Part shown: one piece after another, positions 14,918 to 25,800 of the stretch
Numbering within the stretch: the stretch's first letter is position 1
How the letters are laid out: every line of letters begins with the position of its first letter
Assembly: GCA_023423405.1 (NCBI GenBank)
Contig: JAFAFR010000008.1
Span: forward strand, 310,001-374,000
Length of the DNA: 64,000 bases
Direction: 5' to 3'
From: Bacteroidota bacterium
GTDB taxonomy: Bacteria; Bacteroidota; Bacteroidia; Chitinophagales; Chitinophagaceae
Notes under the pieces: generated by a model
Seen by the model: the letters and a program-made list of their open reading frames with translations, nothing else
Database searches by the model: none
What the model was told of the DNA's origin: nothing
Position numbers and translations under genes: made by a program

Positions 14918-17917
14918 ATGATTGCTGCATTGCCGCGTTGGGTGAGGGGGCTATCCGCTCTCTTGCTACTGCTCTTGCTCTGTTCGGCCATCCAGGCACA
15001 GGAGAGCAGGGTAATCACAGGAAAAATTACAGATCAGAAAGATGGCACCCCAATTGTGGGTGCAACAGTAACGGTGAAGGGATCCACCCAGGGTGTTTCC
15101 ACCGGTGCTGACGGAAGTTTTCGCATGAGTGTTCCGGCGACTGCCAAAGCACTGGTGATCAGTTCCATTGGTTTCGGTTCTTCGGAGTATTCGATCGGCG
15201 CCAGTTCCGATATTTCGGTATCGCTGGTTGCGTCGAATTCCAACCTGAACGAAGTAGTGGTTGTGGGATATGGTACAGCCCGTAAGCGGGACCTGACCGG
15301 ATCCGTAGCCACCGTAAAAGAAAAAGATTTTAACCAGGGTATCATGAGTGCCCCCGACCAGTTGATCCAGGGTAAGATTGCCGGTGTGCAGATCCTGAAC
15401 AACAGCGGTCAGCCCGGTGGCGCCACCACCGTAAGGATCCGTGGTACGGCATCCATCCGTGCCGGTAACGGACCTTTGTATGTTATTGACGGGGTACCCC
15501 TGCCTTCCAGTTCAGCCCGCCCCAGCCTGAGCGCAACCGGTGTGGGTCAAACCCCCGACGCCAACCCCCTTAACTTTATCAATCCTTCCGATATCGCCAG
15601 CATGGACGTGCTGAAGGATGCCTCCGCCACCGCCATTTACGGATCGCGCGGAGCGAACGGCGTTGTGCTCATCACTACCAAAAGAGCCCAAACCGGCCAG
15701 GCCCGTGTGGATGTTTCCGGCAACTGGGGTTTTAGCAACCTCCTTCGCCAGGCCGACCAGATGGACGCCACTTCTTACCGGAAAGCGCTGGCTTCCTATG
15801 GCGTTACCGGCTCTGACTGGGGCTCCGATGTGAACGCCATGGACGCCATCACCCGGAATGCTTTCTTCCAGAATTACAATGTGAGCATCAGCGGCGGTAA
15901 TGAAAATGCCAAAATGCGTGCCTCCATTGGATACTACGACCAGGATGGCATTGTGGTTAAATCAGGTATGAAAAAATATACCACCACCATCAACGGTAAT
16001 TTCAAATTTTTGGAGAGCAAGCGGCTTGGCCTTGATCTGAGTTTGATCACTTCACATGTTGCGGAACAAATTGCACCCATCTCTACGGATGCCGGTTTTG
16101 AAGGCAGCCTGGTTGGGCAGGCGCTGCAATGGAACCCCACGCGCCCCCTGCGCAATCCCGACGGTTCTATTAATGTCAAAGGAGATAATGATGGTTTCCC
16201 CGCTACCGCTTACAACCCGGTAGCGATGTCGGAAGCATACGATGACCATTCCAAAAACACCAATATCATCGCTAATATTTCTCCTTACTTCAAGATTACC
16301 AAGGACCTGGAATACCGGATGCAATTCAGCCTGAACTATGCGCTGGGCAACCGGGAACAGCAACTGAGAAGTTGGATGAATATCCAGGGAGTGGAAGGGA
16401 TTGGCGTTGCCGCTGCTTTGTCTGCGCAGGATTTTACCAAGCAACTTACGCATACCCTGAACTACAACAAGCAACTTTCCAAAGCCTTCTACCTGGGAGC
16501 AACCCTGGGTTATGAGTACCAGAGCATCGACGGAGAAGGTAAGTTCATGTCGGCACAGAATTTCCCCTCCCTCTCATTGCCCTATTACGATTATTTCCAT
16601 GGCTCTTCTTTGACCAACCGGGGACTGAGCTCCTATCACAATCCAACCGCAGAACTGCAATCCTTTTTCGGCCGGGTGAACCTTAATTTTAACGACCGCC
16701 TGCTGGCTACCGTTACCATGCGTGCCGACGGTTCCAACAAATTCGGTTCCAATAACAAGTATGGTTATTTCCCCTCCGCTGCCCTGGCCTGGAATATTTC
16801 AAACGAAGAGTTCCTGAAGAGCTCCGGTTTCGTGAACAACCTGAAATTGCGTGCAGGATGGGGTATCACCGGCAACCAGGACTTCCCTTCCGGCTCTTCG
16901 CAGAAAAAGTATGAATATTTCGGATCCGGTCAGGTTGCTCAGACGCAATTGGAGAACCCCGATCTGAAATGGGAAACCTCCACTACCACCAATTTTGGCG
17001 TCGATTTCTCGCTGCTGAAGAGTAAGATCTATGGTTCTGTGGAATATTTCATCAAAAAAACCAAGGACCTGCTGTATGTAGATCTTCCCCTGCAACCGGC
17101 TCCGCCGGTGGTTTACTGGAAGAACCTTCCCAATGGTGTGATCACCAATAGCGGCCTGGAAGTGACCGTGAACGCAGACGTCGTAAGCAATGAAAATTTC
17201 CAGTGGACCGTAGGCGTATTTGCATCCTTCCTGAAGAATGAAATGAGTGGTTACAGCGGCCCTGATATTTATACTGGCGCCATCAGCGGCCAGGGATTGA
17301 CCGGCGCCTTTGCTGAAAAATTGGAGAACGGTCAACCGATCAACGCATTTTATGTAGCTAAGTGGCTGGGCCTCGACAAAGACGGCAACTCCATGTTTGA
17401 AGGTGGCGATGCCAGTCAGAACAAATTCTTCGTGGGCGATCCCAATCCCAAAACCCTGCTCGGTTTCTCCACCACCCTGTCCTATAAAAGGCTCAGCCTG
17501 GTAGCGAATATGAACGGCGCTTTCGGTCAACTGGTGTATAATAATACCACGCAGGCCACCCTGGCGATCAGTAATATTACCGGAAACCGTAACATCGCTT
17601 ACAAGGTGTATACGCCGGATAACCTCGAGAACAAAGCCAGCAGCCAGCCGGTATCCGACCGCTGGCTCGAAAAAGGTGACTACATGAAAATGGCCAACCT
17701 CACGCTTTCCTATAATATCGGTAAGATCAGCAACTCTTTCCGGAATGCCTATGTGTACATCACCGGCCAGAACCTCTTCATCCTGACAAATTACAGCGGT
17801 TTTGATCCCGAAGTGAATACGCCGAAGCCCATTAACAATGTGCCGTCTTTTGGTATTGAATATACCGGCTATCCGCCAGCCCGTACGTTTATGCTGGGAC
17901 TGAACATCACTCTTTAA
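14918..17917 (+). CDS. SusC/RagA family TonB-dependent outer membrane transporter
   Basis: 999 residues. A signal peptide (LSALLLLLLLCSAIQAQ) is followed by a carboxypeptidase-D regulatory-like domain (about 33-110: ITGKITDQKDGTPIVGATVT), the TonB plug beginning with the hallmark VVVVGYGTARKRDLTGSVAT (about 111-130), a DVLKDASATAIYGSRGANG segment typical of SusC plugs, and the 22-strand barrel to the C-terminus. The plug domain lacks an N-terminal signalling extension, so no direct link to an anti-sigma factor is expected. SusC proteins import oligomers captured by the SusD lid, using TonB energy. susD follows after 18 bp, and two ASPIC lipoproteins further down belong to the same locus. Substrate unknown. 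Confidence 0.96.
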   Translation: MIAALPRWVRGLSALLLLLLLCSAIQAQESRVITGKITDQKDGTPIVGATVTVKGSTQGVSTGADGSFRMSVPATAKALVISSIGFGSSEYSIGASSDISVSLVASNSNLNEVVVVGYGTARKRDLTGSVATVKEKDFNQGIMSAPDQLIQGKIAGVQILNNSGQPGGATTVRIRGTASIRAGNGPLYVIDGVPLPSSSARPSLSATGVGQTPDANPLNFINPSDIASMDVLKDASATAIYGSRGANGVVLITTKRAQTGQARVDVSGNWGFSNLLRQADQMDATSYRKALASYGVTGSDWGSDVNAMDAITRNAFFQNYNVSISGGNENAKMRASIGYYDQDGIVVKSGMKKYTTTINGNFKFLESKRLGLDLSLITSHVAEQIAPISTDAGFEGSLVGQALQWNPTRPLRNPDGSINVKGDNDGFPATAYNPVAMSEAYDDHSKNTNIIANISPYFKITKDLEYRMQFSLNYALGNREQQLRSWMNIQGVEGIGVAAALSAQDFTKQLTHTLNYNKQLSKAFYLGATLGYEYQSIDGEGKFMSAQNFPSLSLPYYDYFHGSSLTNRGLSSYHNPTAELQSFFGRVNLNFNDRLLATVTMRADGSNKFGSNNKYGYFPSAALAWNISNEEFLKSSGFVNNLKLRAGWGITGNQDFPSGSSQKKYEYFGSGQVAQTQLENPDLKWETSTTTNFGVDFSLLKSKIYGSVEYFIKKTKDLLYVDLPLQPAPPVVYWKNLPNGVITNSGLEVTVNADVVSNENFQWTVGVFASFLKNEMSGYSGPDIYTGAISGQGLTGAFAEKLENGQPINAFYVAKWLGLDKDGNSMFEGGDASQNKFFVGDPNPKTLLGFSTTLSYKRLSLVANMNGAFGQLVYNNTTQATLAISNITGNRNIAYKVYTPDNLENKASSQPVSDRWLEKGDYMKMANLTLSYNIGKISNSFRNAYVYITGQNLFILTNYSGFDPEVNTPKPINNVPSFGIEYTGYPPARTFMLGLNITL

Positions 17918-17935
17918 TTCTTAATTCTACAACGA

Positions 17936-19462
17936 ATGAAAGCGTTTAAAAAAATATTGACAGTTGCCGGCGGGCTCAGTCTGCTGGCAGTCGGTTGTAC
18001 CAAGTTGGACGAAAGCCTGAATGGTACGGTGGCAGAAGCAGAGTTTTATGCAAACCAGGATATTCCCTCACTGTTGAAAGGTTGTTATACCGCCTTTCGC
18101 GGACCCTACCAGGACCAGACCGGCATCTGGTGTATGCAGGATATGAGCACCGACGACGCCATCGGGCCCACCCGCGGTGGTGACTGGGACGATAACGGCG
18201 TATGGCGGGTGCTGCACCAGCAGACCTGGAAACCCGATAACCAGCGGATCCAGGACAATTTTGCCAACCTGGGCCAGATCGTATTCCGGACAACAGATAT
18301 CCAAAATTTTGATATCACGCCGGCCGTAAAGGCAGAAGCTTTGTTCCTGCGTGCCTACGCAGTATTTACGATAGCCGACCTCTATGGTAAAGTGCCTTTC
18401 CGTGAAGTGGGCAGTGACCTGCGGCAGCCACCGCAGGTCCTGGATGCACAGGGTGCGATGGACCAGATAGTAGCTGATATTACGGAAGCGATGCCCGACC
18501 TGACAGATGGTCCGGCCAACAAAGCCAATAAATGGGCCGCTAAAGCGCTGCTGGCCAAGCTCTACCTGAACAAGGGCACTTTCCTGAACCGCAAAACCCC
18601 TGGTTTTGATGCAGCCGATATGCAGCAGGTGATCAGCCTTTGCGATGAGATCATCAACAGCGGCAGGTTCGCACTGGAAAATGATTTCTACGCCAGCTTT
18701 ACACCGACCAACGAAAACTCTAAAGAGAACCTCTTCACACTGGAGAACAACAACTCGGAAGCCGGCAACGTACGCTTCCACTGGTTTTGCGGTACCCACT
18801 ATAATCAGAATCCCAGCGGCTGGAATGGCTTCGCTACACTGGCCAGTTTCTACGACAAATTTGAAGCTGCCGACCAGCGCATTGGTAAAGCCTATCCCGG
18901 GTTCACCGATAACACCGGTATGCGCGTGGGCTTCCTCATCGGCCAGCAGTATGGTAAAGGCAATGTTGCCCTGAAAGACCGTGCCGGTAACCCGCTCATC
19001 TTTACCCGCGACATCGATAACATCGTGACCGGCAATGTGGAAACCCCCGGTATCCGCGTGGTGAAATATGTTCCGGACATGAAGCCCGACTGGTCAAGCG
19101 GAGAGGACAATGCCGCCAACGACTATGTGATGTTGCGCTATTCTGACGTACTGCTGATGAAGGCCGAAGCCCTCCTGCGTACCGGGAACAATGCCGATGC
19201 CATGACCATCGTGAATGAGCTGCGCGCCAAGAGAGGAGCGTCTACGCTTACCAGCCTCAACCTCGATGTAATGCTGGACGAAAGAGGCCGTGAATTTTAT
19301 TGGGAAAGCTGGAGAAGGAACGACCTCATCCGCTTCGGTAAATTCCTGGATCCCTTTGGTCCCACCAAACCCGCAAAATCCGACGACAAATACCTGGTCT
19401 TCCCCATTCCGGCAAACGCACTCGCTGCCAACCCCGATCTGGGCCAGAACCCCGGTTACTGA
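17936..19462 (+). CDS. SusD/RagB family nutrient-binding lipoprotein
   Basis: 508 residues. The lipoprotein signal ends at LAVGC, with the acylated Cys at about residue 21. The mature part has the SusD helical/TPR framework: YTAFRGPYQDQTG, EALFLRAYAVFTIADLYGKV, KANKWAAKALLAKLYLNKG, and the C-terminal RxxDLIRFGKF region with RYSDVLLMKAEALLRTG. It should lie on the outer face of the outer membrane as a lid on the SusC barrel. The start is 18 bp after susC. A strong terminator follows, so the lipoproteins downstream may be transcribed partly separately. Confidence 0.95.
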   Translation: MKAFKKILTVAGGLSLLAVGCTKLDESLNGTVAEAEFYANQDIPSLLKGCYTAFRGPYQDQTGIWCMQDMSTDDAIGPTRGGDWDDNGVWRVLHQQTWKPDNQRIQDNFANLGQIVFRTTDIQNFDITPAVKAEALFLRAYAVFTIADLYGKVPFREVGSDLRQPPQVLDAQGAMDQIVADITEAMPDLTDGPANKANKWAAKALLAKLYLNKGTFLNRKTPGFDAADMQQVISLCDEIINSGRFALENDFYASFTPTNENSKENLFTLENNNSEAGNVRFHWFCGTHYNQNPSGWNGFATLASFYDKFEAADQRIGKAYPGFTDNTGMRVGFLIGQQYGKGNVALKDRAGNPLIFTRDIDNIVTGNVETPGIRVVKYVPDMKPDWSSGEDNAANDYVMLRYSDVLLMKAEALLRTGNNADAMTIVNELRAKRGASTLTSLNLDVMLDERGREFYWESWRRNDLIRFGKFLDPFGPTKPAKSDDKYLVFPIPANALAANPDLGQNPGY

Positions 19463-19483
19463 TCGTTTAGTTTTTTCTTAAAT

Positions 19484-19517
19484 AAAAAAAGGTCATTCTC
19501 GTGATGACCTTTTTTTA
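19484..19517 (+). terminator. Terminator after susD
   Basis: AGGTCAT (19490-19496) pairs with ATGACCT (19504-19510), loop of 7 nt, flanked by A and T runs (seven T from 19510). The hairpin lies between susD and the first ASPIC lipoprotein gene and may cause partial termination within the locus. Confidence 0.85.
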
Positions 19518-19534
19518 TTTAGATTGAGATGTTT

Positions 19535-22500
19535 ATGAAAAGAATTGCTTCGACTGCCTTGCTTACCCTATTGCTGGTTTCCTGTCGTCAGAAATCCGAC
19601 ACTCCCACCCGCTTCACGCTGCAAGAAAACACCGGGATAGGTTTTCAAAACAAGATTGAGAATACGAAGGATTTCAACATTTTCAACTACCGGAATTTTT
19701 ACAATGGTGGTGGCTGCGCCATCGGCGATATCAACAACGATGGCCTTGCAGATATTTTCTTCACTGCCAATATGGGCAGCAACAAACTCTATCTCAACAA
19801 AGGCGATTTTAAGTTTGAAGACATTACAGAGAAGGCGGGACTGGCCGACGCCGACAAGTGGAGCACCGGTGTGGTGATGGTGGACATCAACCACGACGGC
19901 TGGCTGGACATATTTGTGTGCAATGCCGGCTATATCAAAGGCGTGGAGCCCGTCTGCAAAATGTACGTGAACAATAAGAACGGCAGCTTTACCGACCAGG
20001 CTGCTGCATACGGACTGGAAAACCGCGGCGGCTACACCACCCACGCTGCATTTTTTGACTACGACCTGGATGGTGACCTCGACTGCTATATCCTTAACAA
20101 CAGTTTTATCCCGGTTAACACCCTCAACTATGCCAACAAACGTGAGCTCCGCGCCAAAGACTGGCCGGTGGCCGATTTCCTGAAAGGCGGCGGCGACAGG
20201 CTGCTGCGCAACGACAACGGCCGCTTCACCGACGTGAGTGAAGCCGCGAATATCTACGGCAGCCTCATCGGTTTTGGCCTGGGCGTTACCGTGGGAGATG
20301 TGAACGGCGACCGCTACCCGGATATCTATATCTCCAACGATTTCTTCGAACGCGATTATCTCTACATCAACCAAAAGGACGGCAGCTTCAAAGAAGAGCT
20401 CGAAAGCCAGGTACAGCACCTGAGCCATTCTTCCATGGGCGCCGATATGGCCGATATCAACAACGATGGCCTGCCGGATATTTTCGTCACCGAAATGCTG
20501 CCCGACGACGAAACCCGGCTCAAGACCACCACCTCTTTTGAAAACATCGACATACAGCGGCTGAAACAACGATCTGGTTTTTACAACCAGTTCATGCAGA
20601 ATACGCTGCAGGTCAACAACGGCAACGGCGGGTTCCAGGAAACAGCGTTTTACAGCGGCGTTGCAGCATCGGACTGGAGCTGGGGCGGACTGATCTTCGA
20701 CGCCGACAACGATGGAAAATCCGACATATACGTATGCAATGGCATCTACCAGGATGTGACCGACCAGGACTTCATCGATTTCTTCGCCAACGACATCATC
20801 CAGCGCATGGTGCTTACCGGCCAGCGCGAAGAAGTGGCCGAAGTGATCAATAAAATGCCTTCGCGGCCCATCGCCAATAAGATGTATCGCAACAATGGCG
20901 ACCTCAGGTTTAAAGACGCCGCTGCGGAATGGGGACTGTCGACGCCTTCCTTCTCCAACGGCGCCGCCTATGGCGACCTCGACAACGACGGCGATCTCGA
21001 CCTCATTGTCAACAATGTGAACGCGCCTGCTTTCATCTATCGCAACAACAGCCGCGAACAGGACCAGCAACACTACATCGGCGTGCGCCTCAGGGGCGAC
21101 AGCCTGAATACTTTTGCTGTGGGGTCGCTGGTAAAACTGTTCCAGAAAGACCGGGTAATGACCCGCGAACTGATCCCCAGTCGCGGTTTTCAGTCGTCTG
21201 TCGACTACAAGCTCATCATCGGAACTGGAAATGAGCCCATCGATTCCGTGCAGGTGATCTGGCCAAACAGGAGATACAACAGTTATATACAACCGAAATT
21301 GGATTCCGTATATGAATGGTCGGAAACAGCAGAGGCAAAACCGCTTCCGCCGCCACCGCCGGCAGCAGCTCCCTTTCTTCAGCAAGTGAAGGGCGCCAGC
21401 TTCGACCGGTCCACGGAAGACGATTACATCGATTTTTATTACGAGCGCAATATACCGGTGATGCTTTCGCGCCAGGGGCCTAAGATCGCCCATGCAGATA
21501 TCAATGGCGATGGCCTGGAAGATATTTACCTGGGCGGGACGGTGAACCAGCCGCGGGTAGTGTACCTGCAAACTGCCAGTGGCTTTCAGCGAAAGGAAAT
21601 ACCCGCCCTCGATGTGTTCCGCGGACAGGAGGAAGACGCCGTGCTCTTTTTTGATGCCGACGGCGATGGTGACCAGGACCTCTTTATCGGGCCGGGTGGT
21701 AATTATACACAACCCGATGGACAGGGGCTGGCGCAGCGCCTTTTCCTGAACGACGGCAGGGGCAATTTCTCCCTGCGCGAGAATGCCTTTCCCGAAAACA
21801 AAAGTAATATCGGTGTGGCCATCGCAACCGATCTCGATAAAGACGGTGACCTGGATCTCTTTGTTGGTGGCCGCAATATTCCCGGCGCCTATGGCAACGA
21901 TCCGCGCAGTTATATTTTTATCAACGATGGCAAAGGGCAGTTCAGCGACCAAACCAGCCAGTGGGCAAAAGAGCTGGTGCATATCGGTATGGTAACCGCC
22001 GCCACCTGGACCGATCTCAACAAGGACGGTAACCCCGATCTCGTGGTAACCGGGGAATGGATGGGCACCACTGTTTTCTTTAACAATAACGGGAAACTGG
22101 AAAAACAATCCACCAGCCTGGAATCGCTTACCGGATGGTGGCAGGCATTGCTGGCGCGCGACCTCGATGGCGATGGCGATACCGACCTGGTGCTCGGAAA
22201 TTTCGGCAGCAATTTTTACCTGCAACCGGATAAGGATCATCCTGTTAAACTCTGGATAGGAGATTTCGACCAGAACGGACAGGAAGAAAAGATCATGACC
22301 CGCCGGATCAATGGCCGCGACATGCCTGTATTCCTGAAGCGGGAGCTGACGGACCAGATTCCCGGTCTCAAAAAACAGAACCTTCGCCACGAACAATTTG
22401 CAACGAAATCGATACAGGAACTGTTCCTTGAAAAAGTGCTGGAAAAAGCTACTGTAAAAACTTTTTCCTACAACGCTTCCATTGCTGCCTATAATAATGG

Positions 22501-22858
22501 GAAAGGGGACTTCGATATCAAAGAGCTTCCTTACCCTGTACAGCTTTCGTCGGTGAATGCCATAAATATGGACGATGTGGATGGCGATGGTTTTCCCGAT
22601 CTGCTGCTGGGTGGCAACTGTTTTGCCCTGCAGCCCCAGTTCTGCCGGCTCGATGCAAGCCGGGGCAGTCTTTTACTCGGCGATGGCAAAGGCGGATGGC
22701 GCGTTGCTCCTGTGGCGGCATCGGGCCTGAACATCATGGGAGTGGTGCGCGATATACAAACCATTTCCCTGAAAGGAAAACCGGCCTACCTGTTCAGCCG
22801 GAACGATGATACGCCGCTATTGCTTTCCAACCGGAAAACTGCTGCAGCTAAACCCTGA
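19535..22858 (+). CDS. FG-GAP/VCBS repeat lipoprotein with ASPIC/UnbV domain (copy 1)
   Basis: 1,107 residues from the Met at 19535, chosen over 19529 because the signal MKRIASTALLTLLLVSC then has the normal length, with the lipid-bearing Cys at residue 17. The protein has two sets of FG-GAP/VCBS repeats rich in calcium-binding DxDxDG-type loops (DINNDGLADIF, DYDLDGDLDCY, DADGDGDQDLF, DLDGDGDTDLV). These flank an ASPIC/UnbV domain at about 510-590 (VRLRGDSLNTFAVGSLVKLF, then VIWPNRR). This is the CRTAC1-like arrangement, predicted as seven-bladed propellers on the cell surface. The gene lies in the same direction as susCD, with a paralogue 2 bp downstream. It may bind or process the imported ligand; no enzyme motif is seen. 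Confidence 0.9.
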   Translation: MKRIASTALLTLLLVSCRQKSDTPTRFTLQENTGIGFQNKIENTKDFNIFNYRNFYNGGGCAIGDINNDGLADIFFTANMGSNKLYLNKGDFKFEDITEKAGLADADKWSTGVVMVDINHDGWLDIFVCNAGYIKGVEPVCKMYVNNKNGSFTDQAAAYGLENRGGYTTHAAFFDYDLDGDLDCYILNNSFIPVNTLNYANKRELRAKDWPVADFLKGGGDRLLRNDNGRFTDVSEAANIYGSLIGFGLGVTVGDVNGDRYPDIYISNDFFERDYLYINQKDGSFKEELESQVQHLSHSSMGADMADINNDGLPDIFVTEMLPDDETRLKTTTSFENIDIQRLKQRSGFYNQFMQNTLQVNNGNGGFQETAFYSGVAASDWSWGGLIFDADNDGKSDIYVCNGIYQDVTDQDFIDFFANDIIQRMVLTGQREEVAEVINKMPSRPIANKMYRNNGDLRFKDAAAEWGLSTPSFSNGAAYGDLDNDGDLDLIVNNVNAPAFIYRNNSREQDQQHYIGVRLRGDSLNTFAVGSLVKLFQKDRVMTRELIPSRGFQSSVDYKLIIGTGNEPIDSVQVIWPNRRYNSYIQPKLDSVYEWSETAEAKPLPPPPPAAAPFLQQVKGASFDRSTEDDYIDFYYERNIPVMLSRQGPKIAHADINGDGLEDIYLGGTVNQPRVVYLQTASGFQRKEIPALDVFRGQEEDAVLFFDADGDGDQDLFIGPGGNYTQPDGQGLAQRLFLNDGRGNFSLRENAFPENKSNIGVAIATDLDKDGDLDLFVGGRNIPGAYGNDPRSYIFINDGKGQFSDQTSQWAKELVHIGMVTAATWTDLNKDGNPDLVVTGEWMGTTVFFNNNGKLEKQSTSLESLTGWWQALLARDLDGDGDTDLVLGNFGSNFYLQPDKDHPVKLWIGDFDQNGQEEKIMTRRINGRDMPVFLKRELTDQIPGLKKQNLRHEQFATKSIQELFLEKVLEKATVKTFSYNASIAAYNNGKGDFDIKELPYPVQLSSVNAINMDDVDGDGFPDLLLGGNCFALQPQFCRLDASRGSLLLGDGKGGWRVAPVAASGLNIMGVVRDIQTISLKGKPAYLFSRNDDTPLLLSNRKTAAAKP

Positions 22859-22860
22859 CC

Positions 22861-25800
22861 ATGAAAAACCTTTTTCCCATCCTGTGTTTGCTGCTGGCGG
22901 TTTCCTGTAAAAACAACCCCGAAGCACAACCGCTTTTTACCAACCTGGATCCTGAAAGCACGGGCATCCGGTTCAGCAATACACTGAATGCCACGCGCGA
23001 TTTCAACCTGTTCAAGTACATGTATTTTTACAACGGCGCAGGTGTGGGTGCCGGCGATTTCAACAACGATGGCAGGATAGATCTTTTTTTCGCCGCCAAC
23101 CAGTCGGCGAATTGTTTGTACCTCAACGAAGGCGACCTGCATTTCAAAGACGTGAGTAAAGAAGCCGGGCTGCCGGCCGACAGCGCCTGGTCCACCGGCG
23201 TGTCGGTGGTGGACATCAACAACGATGGCCTGCTCGATATCTATGTTTGCCGCGTGGGGCAATACGAGGTGCTGCACGGCAAGAACCAGTTGCTGATTTG
23301 CACCGGCATTGACAACGGCATTCCGCATTACCGCGATGCGGCTGCAGAGTGGGGCGTTGATTTCAGTGGCTTCTCCACGCAGGCGGCTTTCCTGGATTAT
23401 GACCTGGACGGCGATCTCGACATGTTCCTGCTCAACCATTCGGTTCACCACAACGGCACTTTCGGCGAACGGAAACTCTTCATGGGCACCACGCACCCGC
23501 TTTCGGGCGACCGTTTCTTCCGCAACGACGGCAACCGTTTCACCGATGTTACCAAAGAAAGCGGCATCAACAGTTCGGTGATAGGATATGGCCTGGGCAT
23601 CGCCGTGGCCGATATCAACCTGGATGGTTACCCGGATATCTATATCGGTAACGATTTTCATGAAAACGATTACCTCTATATCAACCAGCGCAACGGCAGT
23701 TTCAAAGACGAGCTGACCAGTCATATCATGCACACGTCGCAGTTCTCGATGGGTGTGGATGTGGCGGACGTGAACAACGATGCCCTGCCGGAGATCATCT
23801 CCATGGACATGCTGCCGGAAGATCCCTATGTGCTCAAGCGCTCCCTGGGTGAAGACGAATACAATCTTTTCTATACTAAAATAGGGTATGGTTACAACTA
23901 CCAGTATACCCGCAACAACCTGCAGTACAACCGGGGCAATGGTTTATTTAGCGAACTGGGCGTATATGCAGGCATACATGCCACCGACTGGTCCTGGGCC
24001 GCTTTGTGGATGGATATGGACAACGATGGCTGGAAAGATCTCTTTGTATCAAATGGCATCCCGAAGCGCATGAACGATATGGACTTTGTGAATTTTGTTT
24101 CCAGCGAAGAAGTGCAGCAGCAGGTAAAATCGGGGAATGCGGGAGAAAAAGAATTGCTGCTGGAAGAAAATTTCCCGGAGATTAAACTCAACAATAAGTT
24201 TTTTCTCAACAAAGGCAGCCTCAAGTTCGAAGACGCTACGGGTAGTGTGAGAAATGAAAAACCGGGCTTCTCTAACGGTGCTATATATGCGGACCTGGAC
24301 AACGACGGCGACCTCGATATTGTAGTGAACAATATCAACGACCCTGCCAGGGTGTATCGCAACAACAGCGTGGAGCATGGGCGGGACCATTTCCTGCGGC
24401 TGCACCTGGAGGGACCGCCCGGAAACAGGAACGCGGTGGGCGCTACGCTGGTGCTGTTTGAAAAAGACGGCAGCATACGAACCTACGAGAAAACGCCTGT
24501 GCACGGATTCCAGTCGAGCATGGAAATTCCGCTCCAGGTGGGGCTCGGCGACCAGCTTCCCGATTCGGCCCTGCTGATCTGGCCCGACCGCAGCAGCCAG
24601 CCCTGCACCATCGACAGCCTGCGCCGGGAGCTGCGACTGACCTGGTCGCCGGGGCTGCCGCTTTTCGACAAGAGCCGGCTGAAAAGAGATCCGGCGGCTG
24701 CTTTGCCGCTTTGCGCCGACATCACTGCCGACCGGGGAATCCACTACCTCCACGAAGAAGACCCCTTTGGTGAATTCGACCGGGAACAGCTTATTCCGCA
24801 CAAAGCATCCACCGAAGGCCCGGCGCTTGCAGTAGCAGATATCAACGGCGACGGGCTCGACGACTTTTTCATCGGCGCCGCCAAAGACCGTAAACCTGCT
24901 GTATATGCGCAGGAAAAAAACGGCCGCTTTCACCGACTGCCACAACCTGCCCTTGATAAGGACAGTATGTATGAAGACGTGGATGCGGTGTGGGCTGATA
25001 TCAACAAGGATGGCTTCCCCGACCTGCTGGTGGCAAGCGGTGGCAACGAATACTTCGGAACTTCACCCAGGCAACAGTCACGCATATACGTAAACGATGG
25101 CAGGGGCCTGCTTACCCGCCAACCATCTGTCCTCGACAAACTTCTCTTAACGGCTTCTTCCATTTGCGTTACCGATCTCAATAAGGATGGATTCCCCGAT
25201 ATTTTTCTCGGTGCAAGGTGCTCGGTATATGAATATGGCAAGGTTCCAAAATCTTACCTGCTCATCAACAATGGCCGGGGCGATTTCACCGACCAGACCG
25301 AAGCGCTGGCGCCCGGGCTCTCACAGGCCGGTTTTGTCAAAGAAGCGCAGTGGATCGACCTCGACAAAGATGGCGACCCCGACCTGCTCCTCGCCGTGGA
25401 ATGGGATGCGCCCCTGCTCTATGAAAACAGGGATGGCAAACTGCTGCTGCGAAAATTGTCGGACCGCAAAGGCTGGTGGAATTTCCTGCGCGCGGTTGAT
25501 ATCGACGGCGACGGTGACCTTGATCTCATCGCCGGCAACCAGGGACAAAACTTCCGTCTCCAACCCAGCGCGAAGGAACCGGTGCGCCTGTACTATACCG
25601 ACTTCGACGGCAACGGGAAAAAAGAGCAGGTGCTCAGCTATTATATCAAAGGTGTGGAGCGGCCCTTTGCCAACAAGATGGAACTCGACAGGCAGATCCC
25701 GCTCATGAAAAAGAAATTCCTCTACGCCGAAGATTTTGCGCGGGCCGATATGGAAAAATTGTTCGGCAGGGACAAATTGGAAAAGGCGGAAGTACTCACG

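Noticed and set aside
19568..22396. A 942-codon open frame on the minus strand opposite the first ASPIC lipoprotein
   Set aside because: It is the mirror of a real gene with strong codon bias and many Asp-rich repeats. Its product is a low-complexity Val/Ile/Ala/His string with no motif or ribosome-binding context.
22786..23733. A 315-codon minus-strand frame opposite the second ASPIC lipoprotein
   Set aside because: It looks like the antisense of the repeat region and shares its odd composition. No start signal or homology pattern is seen.
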